NCBI GenBank assembly: GCA_025602915.1
Contig: JAHLJZ010000021.1
Location: 248,001 to 312,000 of the forward strand
DNA: 64,000 nucleotides
DNA from: Paraphysoderma sedebokerense
Taxonomy: Eukaryota; Blastocladiomycota; Physodermatomycetes; Physodermatales; Physodermataceae
Direction of reading: 5' to 3'
Under the pieces are notes generated by a model. That model saw only the letters and a program-made list of their open reading frames with translations. It had not been told where the DNA came from and did not search any database. Position 1 is the stretch's first letter. Each line of letters begins with the position of its first letter. Below, piece after piece: positions 1-11,474 of this stretch. The position numbers were made by a program, and so were the translations under genes.

Positions 1-36
1 ACGGTCCTGTGTCGAAACGTTAGATTTTTTCTATAG

Positions 37-535
37 TTCTATTGGTAACAGCATCACAAAATCCGCCACCGTCAGACGCAAATGTTTCTTGGTGTTGGGG
101 TCTTCAAATTGGGATATCTGTGTTAGCGTTAATAGTGACGAGAAAACGAGATAATGTGAAAGCCCAAGTAAAGAATGTCAGTGTGGTGAGTGGCGATTGC
201 TTTGATTTTGAATTTCAGATTTGATTAGTCTATTAAGTATGGTTAACAAAGTTTTCCGATCTTTATGTTATTCAAATTTTCATTCATTAGGTTCTCCTTC
301 TGAATATGACGAACGGTTTTGCCGTTTGCTTATACTTTTTATATGTGAGGTAACAGATCGCTTTCAGTGATGATTCAACAGTTGAAATCATAGGTCAATG
401 AATTTAAAGGAGAAAACGCTTACATTTCCATCCTTAATATCTCTTTCCAACATTCTTTACAATAAAATAGCAATCGATGGCAAACAGAGGAATTACTGTG
501 TCCCGAACCTTGTGCCACCCCTGAACCGCGGATAG
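37..535 (+). CDS. 3' end of an unrecognised multi-pass membrane protein gene (partial)
   Basis: Three exons can be joined in one frame: 37-185, 291-349 and 394-535. The first begins after a pyrimidine-rich acceptor ending in AG at 36, so the gene starts outside the window. The joined C-terminal reading is about 115 residues. It contains a semi-hydrophobic stretch near WCWGLQIGISVLALIV, then a clear membrane-like segment beginning VVLLLNMTNGFAVCLYF, then a polar tail ending in LVPPLNRG and a TAG stop. The introns are 186-290 and 350-393; the second is only 44 nt. I do not recognise the family. An alternative set of exons (471-582 and 638-835) is also open and cannot be excluded by eye, so the exact 3' structure is uncertain. 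Confidence 0.4.
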
Positions 536-1298
536 CAGCAATGGAATACTCCTTTAAATGTGGAGCATTTTTACTGTGTCAGGTCAGCTCATTTTTCTTG
601 TTTGATTATAATTTCTTCTCACTGTATTAATCTTAAGTATTCACCTTTTCTGCGTGCATCTTCAACCATTCGGTATATCCCACCCCAACTCTGTAACCTT
701 ATCTGCTGGATACTGCAGGCTGCAGCGATTCATCCGATTGTGACTTATCTACTTTCTTTACTGAAGCTGCAGCGTCGCACAAGCAAAGACGTTAAAGCAG
801 GATACAATTCGAACAGAAACACCTTGATATCCTAATTCAGTCGGGACAAGACGTCGAGCTTGGCCTCGGAAGGAAGCCGCATTGTGATAGATACTCGAGC
901 TGTCTGTAGACTAGTATTTTCCCCATACAGAGCCGTTATTTTAATGGGGTGAAAGATGAATTTAAGTTGCCTATAACGACTAACTAGGACGGCGTCATAT
1001 ACAAAGATTGCAATGAACATCATTGAAAATACATGGCGACCAGTTTTGATTGATTCCCAAAAGGAATTCGATTATTAATTGAAGGATTTATATTTTCATG
1101 CTTTGACGATAATTCTACAACTACAACTTTCACAATAAACTTGACTAAACCTACTGGCATTTTAGATTCTAAGATCTGAGGCAATGCCATGGCCAAGTAG
1201 TCGATCAGTTGATCTAAATATATTGCCTTCGTACAAAATGAAGGCGGACTTGAATTAAATAGTCCTAATTCACCCTATTGTCCAAGAAACCAGAAGTT
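536..1298. other. Gene-free stretch between convergent genes
   Basis: This is AT-rich sequence between the end of the first partial gene and the stop codon of the minus-strand oxygenase. A plus-strand open stretch ends at 835, but it is best seen as chance or an alternative exon of the upstream gene. I see no RNA gene or repeat. Confidence 0.5.
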
Positions 1299-2069
1299 TC
1301 ACTCAAACACAATATCTGATCTCAACACATACTTCAGTCCCTTTTCAACCATGACAGACTCATGCAGTAAACATTCATCACCATGCAAATGAATCAAAAC
1401 CATGCCTTTCTCCGGTTTAACAACCACTTTAGATTCATCTTTCCTTTTTGATTCTTTCTCCTTTTTACTCTTTTTCTTGCTACTTTCATTTCCACCGTCC
1501 AGATAAAACACAGTTTCACCGCCTATCAACCCATCGCTTTCATCGGATAAATACAGTAACAAGGTGTAATATGTTTTTCTACCGTTTGAATCTGAATCGA
1601 AGTCGTCATAATGCGCCGCAAAAGACTGAGTAGGAGTGTATTTGTATATCCTTATATGATCGTTCAATCCTACCGGTTTTAAGACTTTTACATCGGATTG
1701 ATGTTGCTTGTTTGATTTGGATTTTGAAGTTAAATTGGAAGTGGCAGGGATTGTAACTTCAAGATTCGTTAAAAAAGGTGCCAGCAATTTGTAGAGGGAG
1801 CTGGCCCATTCCGTGGAGTTGAAGGAAATCCGATGGTTATTTCTAAAGGCCGTATGCTTTGTGCCTGGATTGAAAGTGGGGGTTGGAAATTTAATTACGT
1901 TTTCGGCAGTCTTTATGAGCGAGCGGCACTGAGACGGAGAAAGAAAGGACGAAAGGGTGAAAAGATGTGGTGAAGACGGGATCAGCGGTAAAAGTGACTG
2001 CGATGGACGATGAGATGCGGAAGAAACGGTGGGCTTGAAAGGGAATGGAGGTGGATTTATTTTGGTCAT
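1299..2069 (-). CDS. 2-oxoglutarate/Fe(II)-dependent oxygenase, prolyl 4-hydroxylase-like
   Basis: A single-exon gene of 256 residues with the double-stranded beta-helix signature of the 2OG-Fe(II) oxygenase superfamily. The iron ligands are visible as H153 and D155 in AAHYDDF and H236 in CLLHESV. The 2-oxoglutarate-binding lysine is K246, ten residues after the distal histidine, in GLKYVLRSD. The segment LIGGETVFY is also typical of prolyl 4-hydroxylase-like members. A lysine/glutamate-rich insert (about 198-220) sits before the last strand. The N-terminal 45 residues are Pro/Ser-rich, with no clear signal peptide, so a cytosolic or nuclear location is likelier than the ER. The natural substrate cannot be told from sequence. 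The start is the first ATG of the open frame. Confidence 0.85.
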   Translation of the reverse strand: MTKINPPPFPFKPTVSSASHRPSQSLLPLIPSSPHLFTLSSFLSPSQCRSLIKTAENVIKFPTPTFNPGTKHTAFRNNHRISFNSTEWASSLYKLLAPFLTNLEVTIPATSNLTSKSKSNKQHQSDVKVLKPVGLNDHIRIYKYTPTQSFAAHYDDFDSDSNGRKTYYTLLLYLSDESDGLIGGETVFYLDGGNESSKKKSKKEKESKRKDESKVVVKPEKGMVLIHLHGDECLLHESVMVEKGLKYVLRSDIVFE

Positions 2070-2328
2070 CTTGCCATTTTCCTATCGGGGATGCTTACGA
2101 CTAGAATTATAATTGCGAGTCGCATAGCGGTTGAGGACATGTCAACTCGCACCAACAGAGAATCTCGACAGCATAGGCTTAATAAAACAGTTTATGTCAA
2201 CAAACATTCGAACATACAGCATCTTATTTACAATTCAACATTAGAATGGAACATATGACTTGATGAACGTGATAATAAAAAGGTGTTGAACAGAGCAGAT
2301 AACGGGAATTATACAAATATCACTACTC

Positions 2329-4054
2329 TTACAAAGGCTCCGGAACATGAATAACACTTGACACTCCACGATGGTCTAATTGCGAAAAGCTTATGTCAGT
2401 ACCAAGCACCTTTATAACTCAGAATGGAAGTATATGATTCGAATATGAATAAAGAAGCTTACCAGACAGCTGAATAAACTTTTTTCCTTCCACTTCAAAG
2501 TTTTCAACTCTTGTCCTTGCCATCCCGAGATCACTTACCCCATTAGTTACGACCACTCCCGTCGAGTCCTCTACGCTTGCTCCCGTTAATCCATCAGTGC
2601 CGCAATGCACCCCGCGATCCATTTTTACTTCCGTTGTCTTTAATTTCGTCTGACCATCCTCACTATGAACAACGGGTTTCAATTTGATAATGTAATCCAA
2701 TCTACTTCCAAATTCGGCTTCTACATTCTTCGTGAAGTTACGATACTTTGGATAACTTAACCAACTCCAAGGAACTTGTGTAACGGGTTGACAGCCTCCA
2801 GTTTGAGAGGTTAATAAATCTTCCGGAACAAAGCCCACTTCTAATGGTGTTGGCTTTCCACTTTCATTCGTCATCCGAGATGGGGCATCAATCCTTATTC
2901 TTCCCAGCATATGAAATAAGCGTTTATACTCTTCCTGATCCTCTTGCTGTCCGTTGATATTCAGATCACCGGCAAATATAACGACGTCTCTTCCACTTCT
3001 GATGCTGTCGATGTGAGTTGATAAACTTGTCTTCATAAAATCGATGCATTGCGTCAACTGCGCTATACGAGTGACAACTGAATGGTCGGATATACTCGGG
3101 GTAGTGGAATACGACGCTTGGAGATGAGTATTGAATAAGTGCAGATGACGGGTCGATGAGAGTTGAATGCGAGCATATGTCGCTCCTTTCGCTGCCAGCC
3201 TGTTAGTGATTACGTACAAAATTACGACAAGTGTTAATGAATAATGAACATATTGTAATCTAGCTGGCGCCTACTCAGTACCAAGAACGAGTGAAGATGA
3301 TGAAAGCATCCTTACTTGTCCACTGTTGAACCAGCATCATACATCACGTTATTCATCTCGACAATTGGATATCGGCTTAGTATCAGCAATCCAGAATCTA
3401 CGAGTTTACCCTTCCATATACTGCCCATCGGACCTAAGAATAGAATACCAGTCAATTTCTGGCACAGGAAGACAGCTGTTGCAGAATTACCGCCACCATA
3501 CCTTCAGCAGAATACTTTAAACCTCTCTCAGCTGCCGCATGAATGAAACGTTTCCTTCTAGATGAATAAGAACCAAATAATTCTTGGAAGGCTAAGATGT
3601 CGTAATCATTGAGCACCGTGTCTGTGAACATCCTTAGGCGCTGGTCTTTGTAGTCACCAGTGAGCTAAACATAGAAGGTTGTTGATTAGTCTAACACCGT
3701 AAAATTGCAATATTGATATAGCATGTAATTATATATGTATGATCAAAGAATCTTTGAACCGGTATAACTGAAGAAGAGACCCCATACCTCTGCCACGAAG
3801 GGCGGCCGAATGTAAAAATTATATGTCAACATCCTAACTTCAGACGGTTTAGTGTGGTTCACATGCCAGCGGTCATGATTGTGGTGACCGTCCATTGTCG
3901 AATTGTGCAGCAAGAGTACAGTGTCTTTTGTGGGGATATCGTCGTCGTCGACAAAAGAAGGTTCGGAAGCGGCGGAACGGGAAGGCGAAGGTGGAAGCAT
4001 GGGGGTGGATGGACCGCCATAATTAGGATGAATAAGGGAGGAGCGACGGCGCAT
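2329..4054 (-). CDS. Neutral sphingomyelinase-type phosphodiesterase
   Basis: Five exons join in frame: 3788-4054, 3502-3664, 3316-3433, 2463-3199 and 2329-2375, giving 443 residues. The protein belongs to the endonuclease/exonuclease/phosphatase fold and should hydrolyse sphingomyelin or related phosphosphingolipids to ceramide with Mg2+. Family marks are MLTYNFYIRPPF, the metal glutamate E117 in LAFQELFGS, VDSGLLILSRYP, the GDLNIN motif (D261, N263) and the catalytic histidine H430 in LSDHRG, which is completed only by the 47-nt last exon. An in-frame TAA lies just upstream of the chosen ATG. The N-terminal 75 residues are Ser/Pro-rich. Unlike yeast ISC1, the chain ends 13 residues after the catalytic histidine, so the C-terminal membrane helices are absent. 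Family placement is firm; the exact lipid substrate is inferred. Confidence 0.85.
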
Positions 4055-5620
4055 TTGTGGAGAGGGTTAAGAAGCAAGAAGCGATGGAATGATTGAAATG
4101 ATTTAAAATGAAGATGCAAAATTCGTAAGTAGAAGATAAGGGAATGGGAAAAGTCGGCAAAAGGCGAAAGAGATCGAGCCACAGCGATATCGTGGATTAA
4201 CAAAGTAGGCTTATTTTTCATTCTGTATACTTTTCTGATTCCAAAAGGACGAGAAAAAATCATGATGATGGATGAAACAACTTACATGTTACGATGACGA
4301 ATACTATCACATAGTAACCTGTGGCAAGATGTTGGTTGTTTTTGTCAGTACGATAGTTCACTCCGATACATTGCAACGAGGGGGAATTGGGTTGAGAAGA
4401 GATCGTGGGTGATTACATACAGCAATGCAGTTTATTCCACATTCTGTGGCATATTCTAAGAGCCATTCAAAGAGGGATCTGAGGGCATGTAAGGATATGA
4501 ATTGGGGAATAAAAGTGTGTGAAAAGCAGGATGATGACGGGGCAGATGAGCTTTTAATATTCATGCATCTCACCCATCTCCCGTGTCTGCTTTGAATGCA
4601 AATTCAACAGAGAATTCTTGCCATCAGAGATGTCACTCCATCATTCATCACAGCAATGCTCTGTCCTTATATATCATCACTTTATTATTTCATTTCATCC
4701 TCTGATCGCCTGCAATCTCTGTGCGATATCAATGGAGTCGAATCGCAGACGAATCGTGCAATACTGAAAGCTTACGACGCTTCAATCCATGACGTCATTC
4801 GTCTCGCACAATTTATAATATTACACGCATTCCCTGGATTATGTATATTATAGATAGAAAACACTAACTCGATAATATTCACTCGATACCTGATTACTTG
4901 GCTACTTTTGATTCGCACTTGCGATTTCATGTTTACGGCAATGATTTGACACTGTGATTATTTCCACCTATAGTCCTCAAGATTAAGGGCGGTGCCTTGA
5001 GCGTCTGTGACTGCGAGTGACGATACAACTCTTACGACACAAGTACAACTTACACTATGTAGAAAACGTGCGAAATCTGCAAACGTGAAATAATTAAGCC
5101 AATAAACATGAACAATATGAGAGTAGTGGCGGCATGTGTATCAGAATAATCGGAAATTCATTCATTTGGCGTTTTAGGTTGAAACATGGACAGGTTCCTC
5201 TTTAATTTACCAACAACTAAAACGCAGCAATAGCATCGAAATAATAGCATCCAACACATTCAATTTAATTGCGATTGTCTGAGCCTATCGACGTGCAATT
5301 GGGATTGGTTTCGTCCACCGGAAAAGCGAATCCCGAAATTAGCCAAAGGTTGGAACACAATGGACCAATAATTAATGCTACCGAACTAACAACAAACAGC
5401 GATTTTTAGCTTGTAAATGTGTAATCTAAGAATGCACATATATCCGTTTACAATACCGCATTGTACTGAGCCGTTGCGGCATGGACGACGCGACCCAATC
5501 GTTTCAATTAATTCATTAAGTCAAGACTCAAGAAGCCTTAGTGCATGCAGCCTAACTTTTCGTGCCGTTGGAATAAGAACCGTCAATTTCTCCTGAAACG
5601 GCATCGATAGAATTATTGCA
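4055..5620. other. Long divergent intergenic region between sphingomyelinase and bHLH genes
   Basis: This 1.6-kb region presumably holds both promoters. On the minus strand, 4417-4573 and 4286-4318 can be spliced to a short hydrophobic reading, but nothing supports it as a gene. The rest is AT-rich with no recognisable RNA gene, repeat or conserved motif. Confidence 0.45.
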
Positions 5621-6581
5621 ATGGATCCATCATTATATAACATAGACTATGCGTCATCCTTTCTTGTTGGTACCGGTTCTCAGTCTGTGGAACAGCCGAC
5701 AAAAAATCCGGCACCAACTCGCAAACCAAGGAAAAGAGATGAAGCAAGAAAAGCAAGGCACAACTTTACCGAAAAATTGAGGTAATTTGTGGTTTTGATG
5801 TTACCATTTAATGATATATAAATTAACATTCCTTATCAATCCTAGACGGGATAGACTTAACGCTAAATATCAACGCCTCGGTGACCTGATGACCGGATTC
5901 GTCACTGCAGAGACCTCACGCTTAGATTTAATTGATAGATCTGTCGACTACCTGCAATATCTAGATCTAAAACATAAATCGAAAAGCGAGCACATCGATC
6001 GTATCCGTGAACAAGAGCAGCTCGCTTTGGATATGCTCAATGATTTGCGTTCGCAACTCGGAATGGAAAAGCTATCATCAGAGCCTATTAACAGCTATGA
6101 GGGTAATGACAATGATAATGATGCCTACATTCCTCCTCGTCCGGTTGCACGAAAGAGCCAGGGATTGACAATTGATACTTCTTCGGCGGACGAGTCAATC
6201 ATGACACAACTGTCTTCAACCTCTACTGATTTCCGCATATCCGCTTCCCCGACATTAGATTTGAACCTCGCAGCCTCCTACAGCGTTGCTTCTCCCGCCA
6301 CCTCGGCTTTTGGTGATTTTGTCGTGCCTTCACAGCCGTCTCCTCTCACACCGATCACACCAATGTCGGCTGTTTTCCCAAAATCACGGCATTCAACTCT
6401 GTTTCAAGACATCACTCATACCATGCCTACTATGCCGGGTACTCCCACTAGCTATCTTCCAAACACTCCATACAGTCCTCTCCCTTCTTACGCTATGCAC
6501 AATTCCGCGACAATACCGTCCCCAATGTCACCGGAGCAAATGTACTTTTTCCTTATGTCACAGTCAGTTAGTCACTGCTAG
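5621..6581 (+). CDS. Basic helix-loop-helix transcription factor
   Basis: Two exons (5621-5781 and 5846-6581) encode 298 residues. The intron falls inside the bHLH domain, between the basic region and helix 1. The basic region carries the H47-E51-R55 pattern in HNFTEKLRR that bHLH proteins use to read E-boxes of the CACGTG type. Helix 1, the loop and helix 2 run to about residue 100, followed by a charged segment (about 98-125) that could extend the dimer interface. The last 150 residues are rich in Ser, Pro and Thr, with TP/SP sites that suit phosphorylation by proline-directed kinases, and look disordered. I cannot assign a specific fungal orthologue. The ATG at 5621 gives the only start that joins to the domain. 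Confidence 0.88.
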
Positions 6582-7009
6582 AATCCTATACTGTAAATAT
6601 AAGAATATTGTTTATAATACTTCTGACGATTCTGTCCATGAAGCCCCCATAGAAAACCGATAGATACTTTAGTTTAATACATGCCAGCATCATACAAAAG
6701 CAGAGATGCACATAATATTTAAGCGAAGAATAAAACTTCATCCCCAGCATTCAGTGCCTATTTGCATGAGCATAACCCCAACAGCATAAAAGCTACTCAA
6801 ATGTTCTTGCTGATAGTCTATAAAAGTATGCTTCCAGAATTAATTCTGTTTTGATAGTGTGCAGTTTGGACGTGTCAAAACTGTTAGGTTACCGGAGGAT
6901 CGGTGCGACCTTTCCAGTCAAATCAGCGCCAAAAGTCATACGCTCATTACATTCAAATATCGGAGAGTGCTTTTTGTTTTCTGCATTCTTCTGTCTTCGC
7001 CCGGCCCTG
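6582..7009. other. 3' region of bHLH gene and CEP44 upstream region
   Basis: A likely polyadenylation signal AATAAA lies at 6729-6734. The bases before the CEP44 start contain GTTACC near 6889, which resembles half of an RFX X-box, but no second half-site is visible. Nothing else is recognised. Confidence 0.4.
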
Positions 7010-8848
7010 ATGGCAACAGGTGACATTGCCAACAACATACAAAAGGTTATTAGAGAGCTGAATTCATTAAATTACCATGGTGTAGTCGATATATCAAGGT
7101 TTGTTTTTCTGTCATTAGTATCAGTCTTATCTTACGAATCATCACCAAGGTGTATTACTTTCCTATCTTTTAACACTGTTTCCAAAAGTATTAGCAAGGG
7201 AGTCCCTTCGAACTTTTTATTGTTTATTCATCATATTGTGTTGGAATACTCCCCGTACATATCTCAGTTCGTGTCTAGTAAAGGGTTCGATTTACATGGG
7301 AAGAAAGATAAAGCGTTCTTGGAAACAATTTACAAGCTACTAAGAGATGAGTTCAACTATAAGCCTGTACTGAGTAAAGATCAGGTATTTTTCGACTGAT
7401 ATGATTTCTCGCTTGTGATCTACTAGACTGACGACGAATTCTATCTAGTTTTTCACCAACGCTTTTGCAGAGCGGAAGTTGCTCTTTATTTCTGATCTGG
7501 TCAGTAGTAACAATCGATATTATCCGTCATTAGAGTTATTTCTAAGCAGTATCCCTTGTTCAGGCTCGAATAATAAAGCAGAAACACCAACTTTTAGTCA
7601 AAGAGATGAAGAAAAACGTCATTAAGACCAACGTACAACTCTCTTCGTCTAAGTCAAAATCGTCCCCAAAGTCGTCAGCGTCATCAACCCATACCTCTAA
7701 ATCGTCGGTTATGAAGCCGAGGAAATCGAAATCATTCATATCTGAAAACCGTGGAGTAGATTCCCCCAAGAGAAGCGAAAAGGTAGTTTGGGTCCCCAAA
7801 CCCTACAGCAATTCGCACGATCTGGCGACCAAATCTCAGAAAATACAATACCAACACCATGACAGCAGTATCGATTCATCAAGAGAGTATTGGAATCCTT
7901 CACCTCTGCAGTCGCTCAGCCGGCCTGGGGCCAATCGGACCCTCATGTCTTCATCAAGTCACGTCAGTTTGTCATCGCTGGGCCAGAATCAGGTACCCCA
8001 AGCCGCCGACCATATACAAAATGAGTTGTTCACCCACATCAATGAAATGGGACCGATACACCCCGATATTAATCTTGAGAACCCCATGGTAATGATTCTT
8101 TGTTTTTTTTGTGTGTGTTGCCGACGGTTGTAAAACAGTTTTTTATAGTACTTCCGGCAATCTCCTGTGATTCCGCCATCACGGCAGGATGGTGCGATTA
8201 TTGATCTCCTAAAAAAAGTGCTTGAAAAGCTCGACTCATTGGAAGCAAGAGTTGAAAATCTTGAACTGTCATGTCAAAATTTTCGAGACCAGTTGAAACT
8301 GCGAAGCCCCAACCTATCTTCCAGTACCACTGCTGTCAATCACAGTACTACTTTGGTATGAATATCGCTTCTGTGTATTTAATACTCGTTTATTAATATA
8401 TCCATCGTAGGTTTCGGGTGTTAAGGAGCACGACTATTGTATTACAAAAGCAGCAGTTCAGATTAGCTCAGGCAAGAAGGGCAAGGCGCATGGTCAATCC
8501 GTTAACACTTCCCATCCCCATACTTTATCCTTTACGGAGTCGCCCAACATCCTTGATCCTTCTTTTTCGATTGTCCGTGAAAACCTGTTGCCTTATAACT
8601 CCCGATCTCAACAACCTTCCTTACGTCAATCCATGTCACCTTCTCGACAGCCACGTCCTCTCTCTTCACACCAAGGGACAACGCAGCGGAGTCCTTCCTC
8701 AATTGAAGCAACATGTTCGGTATATGATAGCAATTCTCCTGACAACGAGGATGTCACCGTACTTCCCGATGTGACTGCATTGACGAGACAGATATCTGAA
8801 CGGTTAAGGGTCACACAAGAAACTCTTAACAATCTCAAGAACAGATAG
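7010..8848 (+). CDS. CEP44: Centrosomal protein CEP44 homologue
   Basis: Six exons join in frame: 7010-7098, 7195-7384, 7449-7499, 7564-8088, 8149-8355 and 8411-8848, giving 499 residues. The N-terminal ~110 residues match the CEP44 domain: it starts MATGDIANNI, and continues with SKGVPSNFLLF, LEYSPYISQF, the hallmark YKLLRDEFNYKPVL and then NAFAERKLLFISDL. In animals this domain binds microtubules and triplet centrioles and is needed for centriole-to-centrosome conversion. A Lys/Ser-rich linker follows, then a coiled coil at about 302-335 (VLEKLDSLEARVENLEL), and a Ser/Pro-rich tail that ends in a second short helix. CEP44 is expected only where centrioles are built, so it argues for flagellated zoospores. 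The plus-strand reading that starts at 6851 is open upstream only by chance. Confidence 0.9.
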
Positions 8849-9129
8849 GTACGATAAACTGCATTCTGAAATATTTCCGGTTTCTCGCTTATCCTGTGAT
8901 TCTATATGATAGCAATGTCACAATTTTTGTAATGGTTTGCAAATGTCTCTTGTAAATACATGAACTGGTCAGATACATTCACCCTCACCTTAATCGGGGA
9001 CCCATTGTTATATAGTAGGCAATAGAAGTAACAAGCGCCAGGAAAAGAATACATGACGAAATATATCTATACAAGTTTTTAATACTATGCAAATTCCTTA
9101 TGATGATTACTCAGTAGTCAAAATGAAAA

Positions 9130-9720
9130 TTAACCTCCATGTAATGTCGAGATAAAAACGATTTGATCACCACTTTTCAATACATAATCTAACTCTCCCT
9201 CCAATTCCCAATCAGCCTCATTTATCAGAACCAAGATACCCGGTCGTCTGTTATCGTAAAAAGTAAATAAAAATTGTCAGCTTCCCCTTACGAACAACCA
9301 TGTATGCATTTTATACTCTGATTCGTTACGGAATAGAAGAACTAGACAATAAATTTGACAATGTACACTGTTTCGCCATCCATGAAGAGTTCTGGTCTTT
9401 CTTTCAATATGTTGTCTCTGATATATGGTAATAATTGGCGGATACTACATTTCCCCTCTTCGTACTCTGAAGTTTCGGGTAACGTTATAGCCATTGATTT
9501 GATATTGTCAAATAAAAGTTCCATTCCCCCGCTGCTCTCATATAAATTATTCCATTCGAAACACATTTTAAAAACAAAAAATAAGTATAAAATCAGGTTG
9601 TTAGTATAAGAATCGGACTATATAGATTTGAGGTTGACGTGGAACGAAGAAATTTTGCAAGATGTCCGCCGACAAGAAGAGAAGGAAGCACCTAAACTGA
9701 AGTTCTAATTTTAAAGGCAT
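9130..9720 (-). CDS. URM1: Ubiquitin-related modifier URM1
   Basis: Three exons (9692-9720, 9367-9531, 9130-9247) encode 103 residues, the usual URM1 length. Key stretches are [22 protein letters not shown]-like [33 protein letters not shown] and the terminal ISTLHGG. The C-terminal Gly-Gly is activated as a thiocarboxylate by the UBA4/MOCS3 enzyme. The protein then serves as sulfur carrier for 2-thiolation of wobble uridine in tRNAs for Lys, Glu and Gln, and as a protein modifier under oxidative stress. The start was chosen because the 29-nt first exon begins MPLKLELQF, like the beta strand that opens other URM1 proteins. Its neighbour in the minus-strand direction is LRRC51. Confidence 0.93.
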
Positions 9721-9991
9721 TATGTGGTAGTATTGTTGAAATTATTAGATTTAAAATAGACAGATAGATTAAATAGCAGTTATCAGTAGAATAGGATTGG
9801 AATGAGTCGAACGCAAGTGACATGAATTGAATCTTTGTTTTTGAGCCAATTTCACTTGGAAACCAGTTTGCTTGCCAATCAATGCGTCATGACTTCCATT
9901 CTAATTCAATTGAATAGAAATTTGAGACTCTTTTATTCGGATTTTTCAAGTCAATATTCCATTCTGACTGCGACAAAACTTCTTTTTTTGT

Positions 9992-11082
9992 TTAGTCAAA
10001 CTCTGTCCTCTTCTTTTCTGCCTTCCTTCTGGCAATCTCCCTATCCATTTTGGTGACTCCATAAAAATCCAGATGTTTCAAGTTGGGTACTTTATTCAAA
10101 ATAATAGTTTTGTAATCTTTGTGACTTGCAACTGGGTTTCCATGTAACGTTAATGTATGCAACTTTGGTAAGTTTTCCAAGAATTCCAAAGTGTTGATCG
10201 ACGAGATACGATTTGCGTGTAGGTATAAATGGGTGATGTTTGGAAATTGAGAAAGTACCTAAAGTGCCAATTAGTTTTCTGAAATGACACAGCATTTCTA
10301 ATTGATTAGGCACACTTTAAACTGATTATGAGATGTTGTTACCTGATCAATAGCCGTAAGCTCATTAAAGCTCGCATCAATCCATTTCAGATTCTCTTTA
10401 TTCTCTAATACTTTCCCTACTGCAACGTCCAACCCATCGAGACTGTAAAAACGATTATTATTCAGACGTAAAGCAGTTGTAACCAATTTCGGTTGAATTT
10501 TGGTCGAGATCGATGGGTTCAAAAGAATTGTGATCTTTGCTTTCTGTATTTCGAAAATTGAAATCATTCATCGAGTAATGTTGTTTATATGAGCAAAGAT
10601 TGGGTAGCCAATTAAAGCAATAATTCAATTTTCAATATTCTAAAACTGATTATTGACAAGTAATTATCACGAACCTTATTTTCAACATCTTCCTGTTTTG
10701 GTTGATATTTCGATCCACTTCTTGGTTCTTCGGTAATAATATCTGTAAATTGAGAGATCACGCCGAATGAAACAGTTATACTTCTTGAGTACTTAATCAT
10801 GGTGCGAGAAAAACCGCACTAACCTGTCACATTGCTCAACTCTTTGAAGGAAAAATCTAACGGTTCTGCAACAATGTTGGCCCATTCCGACGAAACCTTT
10901 GATTTTGTATTGGCCACTGAACCCTGTTTATATAAGTTTGTGGTTATAAAATTCGAATGTAGAGTCAGTGAAATTAATTCTAGGACTTCAGGGAGAGTAT
11001 TCCGATCTGGTCATTCACCAAACCTTTTAAGACTGTCAATTACCTGTGGATGAATGCTATTTCGGTGACTGGCACTCGACAT
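9992..11082 (-). CDS. LRRC51: Leucine-rich repeat protein LRRC51 (cilium-associated)
   Basis: Five exons join in frame (11044-11082, 10824-10923, 10675-10742, 10343-10543, 9992-10258), giving 224 residues. The order of motifs follows animal LRRC51 (LRTOMT1): PLDFSFKELSNV, TEEPRSG, TALRLNNNRF, WIDASFNELTAID, ITHLYLHANRIS, LHTLTLHGNPV and the closing LKHLDFYGVTKMDR. There are about four leucine-rich repeats of the SDS22-like type, capped by the LRRcap-like segment. The gene is conserved mainly in ciliated eukaryotes and its product is linked to cilia or axonemes, but its molecular role is not settled. The first exon is only 39 nt. This gene, with CEP44 and TTC29 in the same window, supports a flagellated life stage. 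Confidence 0.9.
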
Positions 11083-11474
11083 TTATCTCCCTAGTTTGCG
11101 GTAAGATGCGTTTAATAATATAAAAACCATGGAATTACAAGTAAGACATAAATATTTATCCTCCAGAAGTTGTGGTGGTGGCTCGGCCGAGCTCATAAAC
11201 TTTAATTTTGCCTGTGATTTGACATCCTGGAAACATCTAAGGTGAACACATGTGCAATTAATAAAGAGTTCAAGACTAGACGTACACATTATATTTCATT
11301 CAAACGTAGTATATACAAATTATGCGGAGTCTTTGAGCTTTCGATCCTGGGTATTACTTAATAAAAGATTAACTACTGTTCTAAAAGAATTTCCAGGCAA
11401 CCGCAAAGGTGCCAAACATTAAATGTTATGTACAATTAGCTCATTAAATATATTCATAATATCTCGCGTTCCCT
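11083..11474. other. Upstream region of LRRC51 and 3' region of the LST2-like gene
   Basis: This gene-free stretch has open frames on both strands that are short and lack motifs. A GGCAAC (half X-box) occurs near 11395 but has no partner. Nothing else is recognised. Confidence 0.4.

Noticed and set aside
471-835. Alternative plus-strand exons 471-582 and 638-835 with a hydrophobic reading
   Set aside because: They overlap a simpler in-frame last exon (394-535) of the first gene and show no family motif.
4286-4573. Minus-strand two-exon candidate with a hydrophobic stretch upstream of the sphingomyelinase
   Set aside because: It is short, has no homology, and joining it to the downstream gene is blocked by an in-frame TAA before the enzyme's ATG.
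6286-6663. Second long frame overlapping the bHLH gene
   Set aside because: It is a shadow of the Ser/Pro-rich coding region in another frame.
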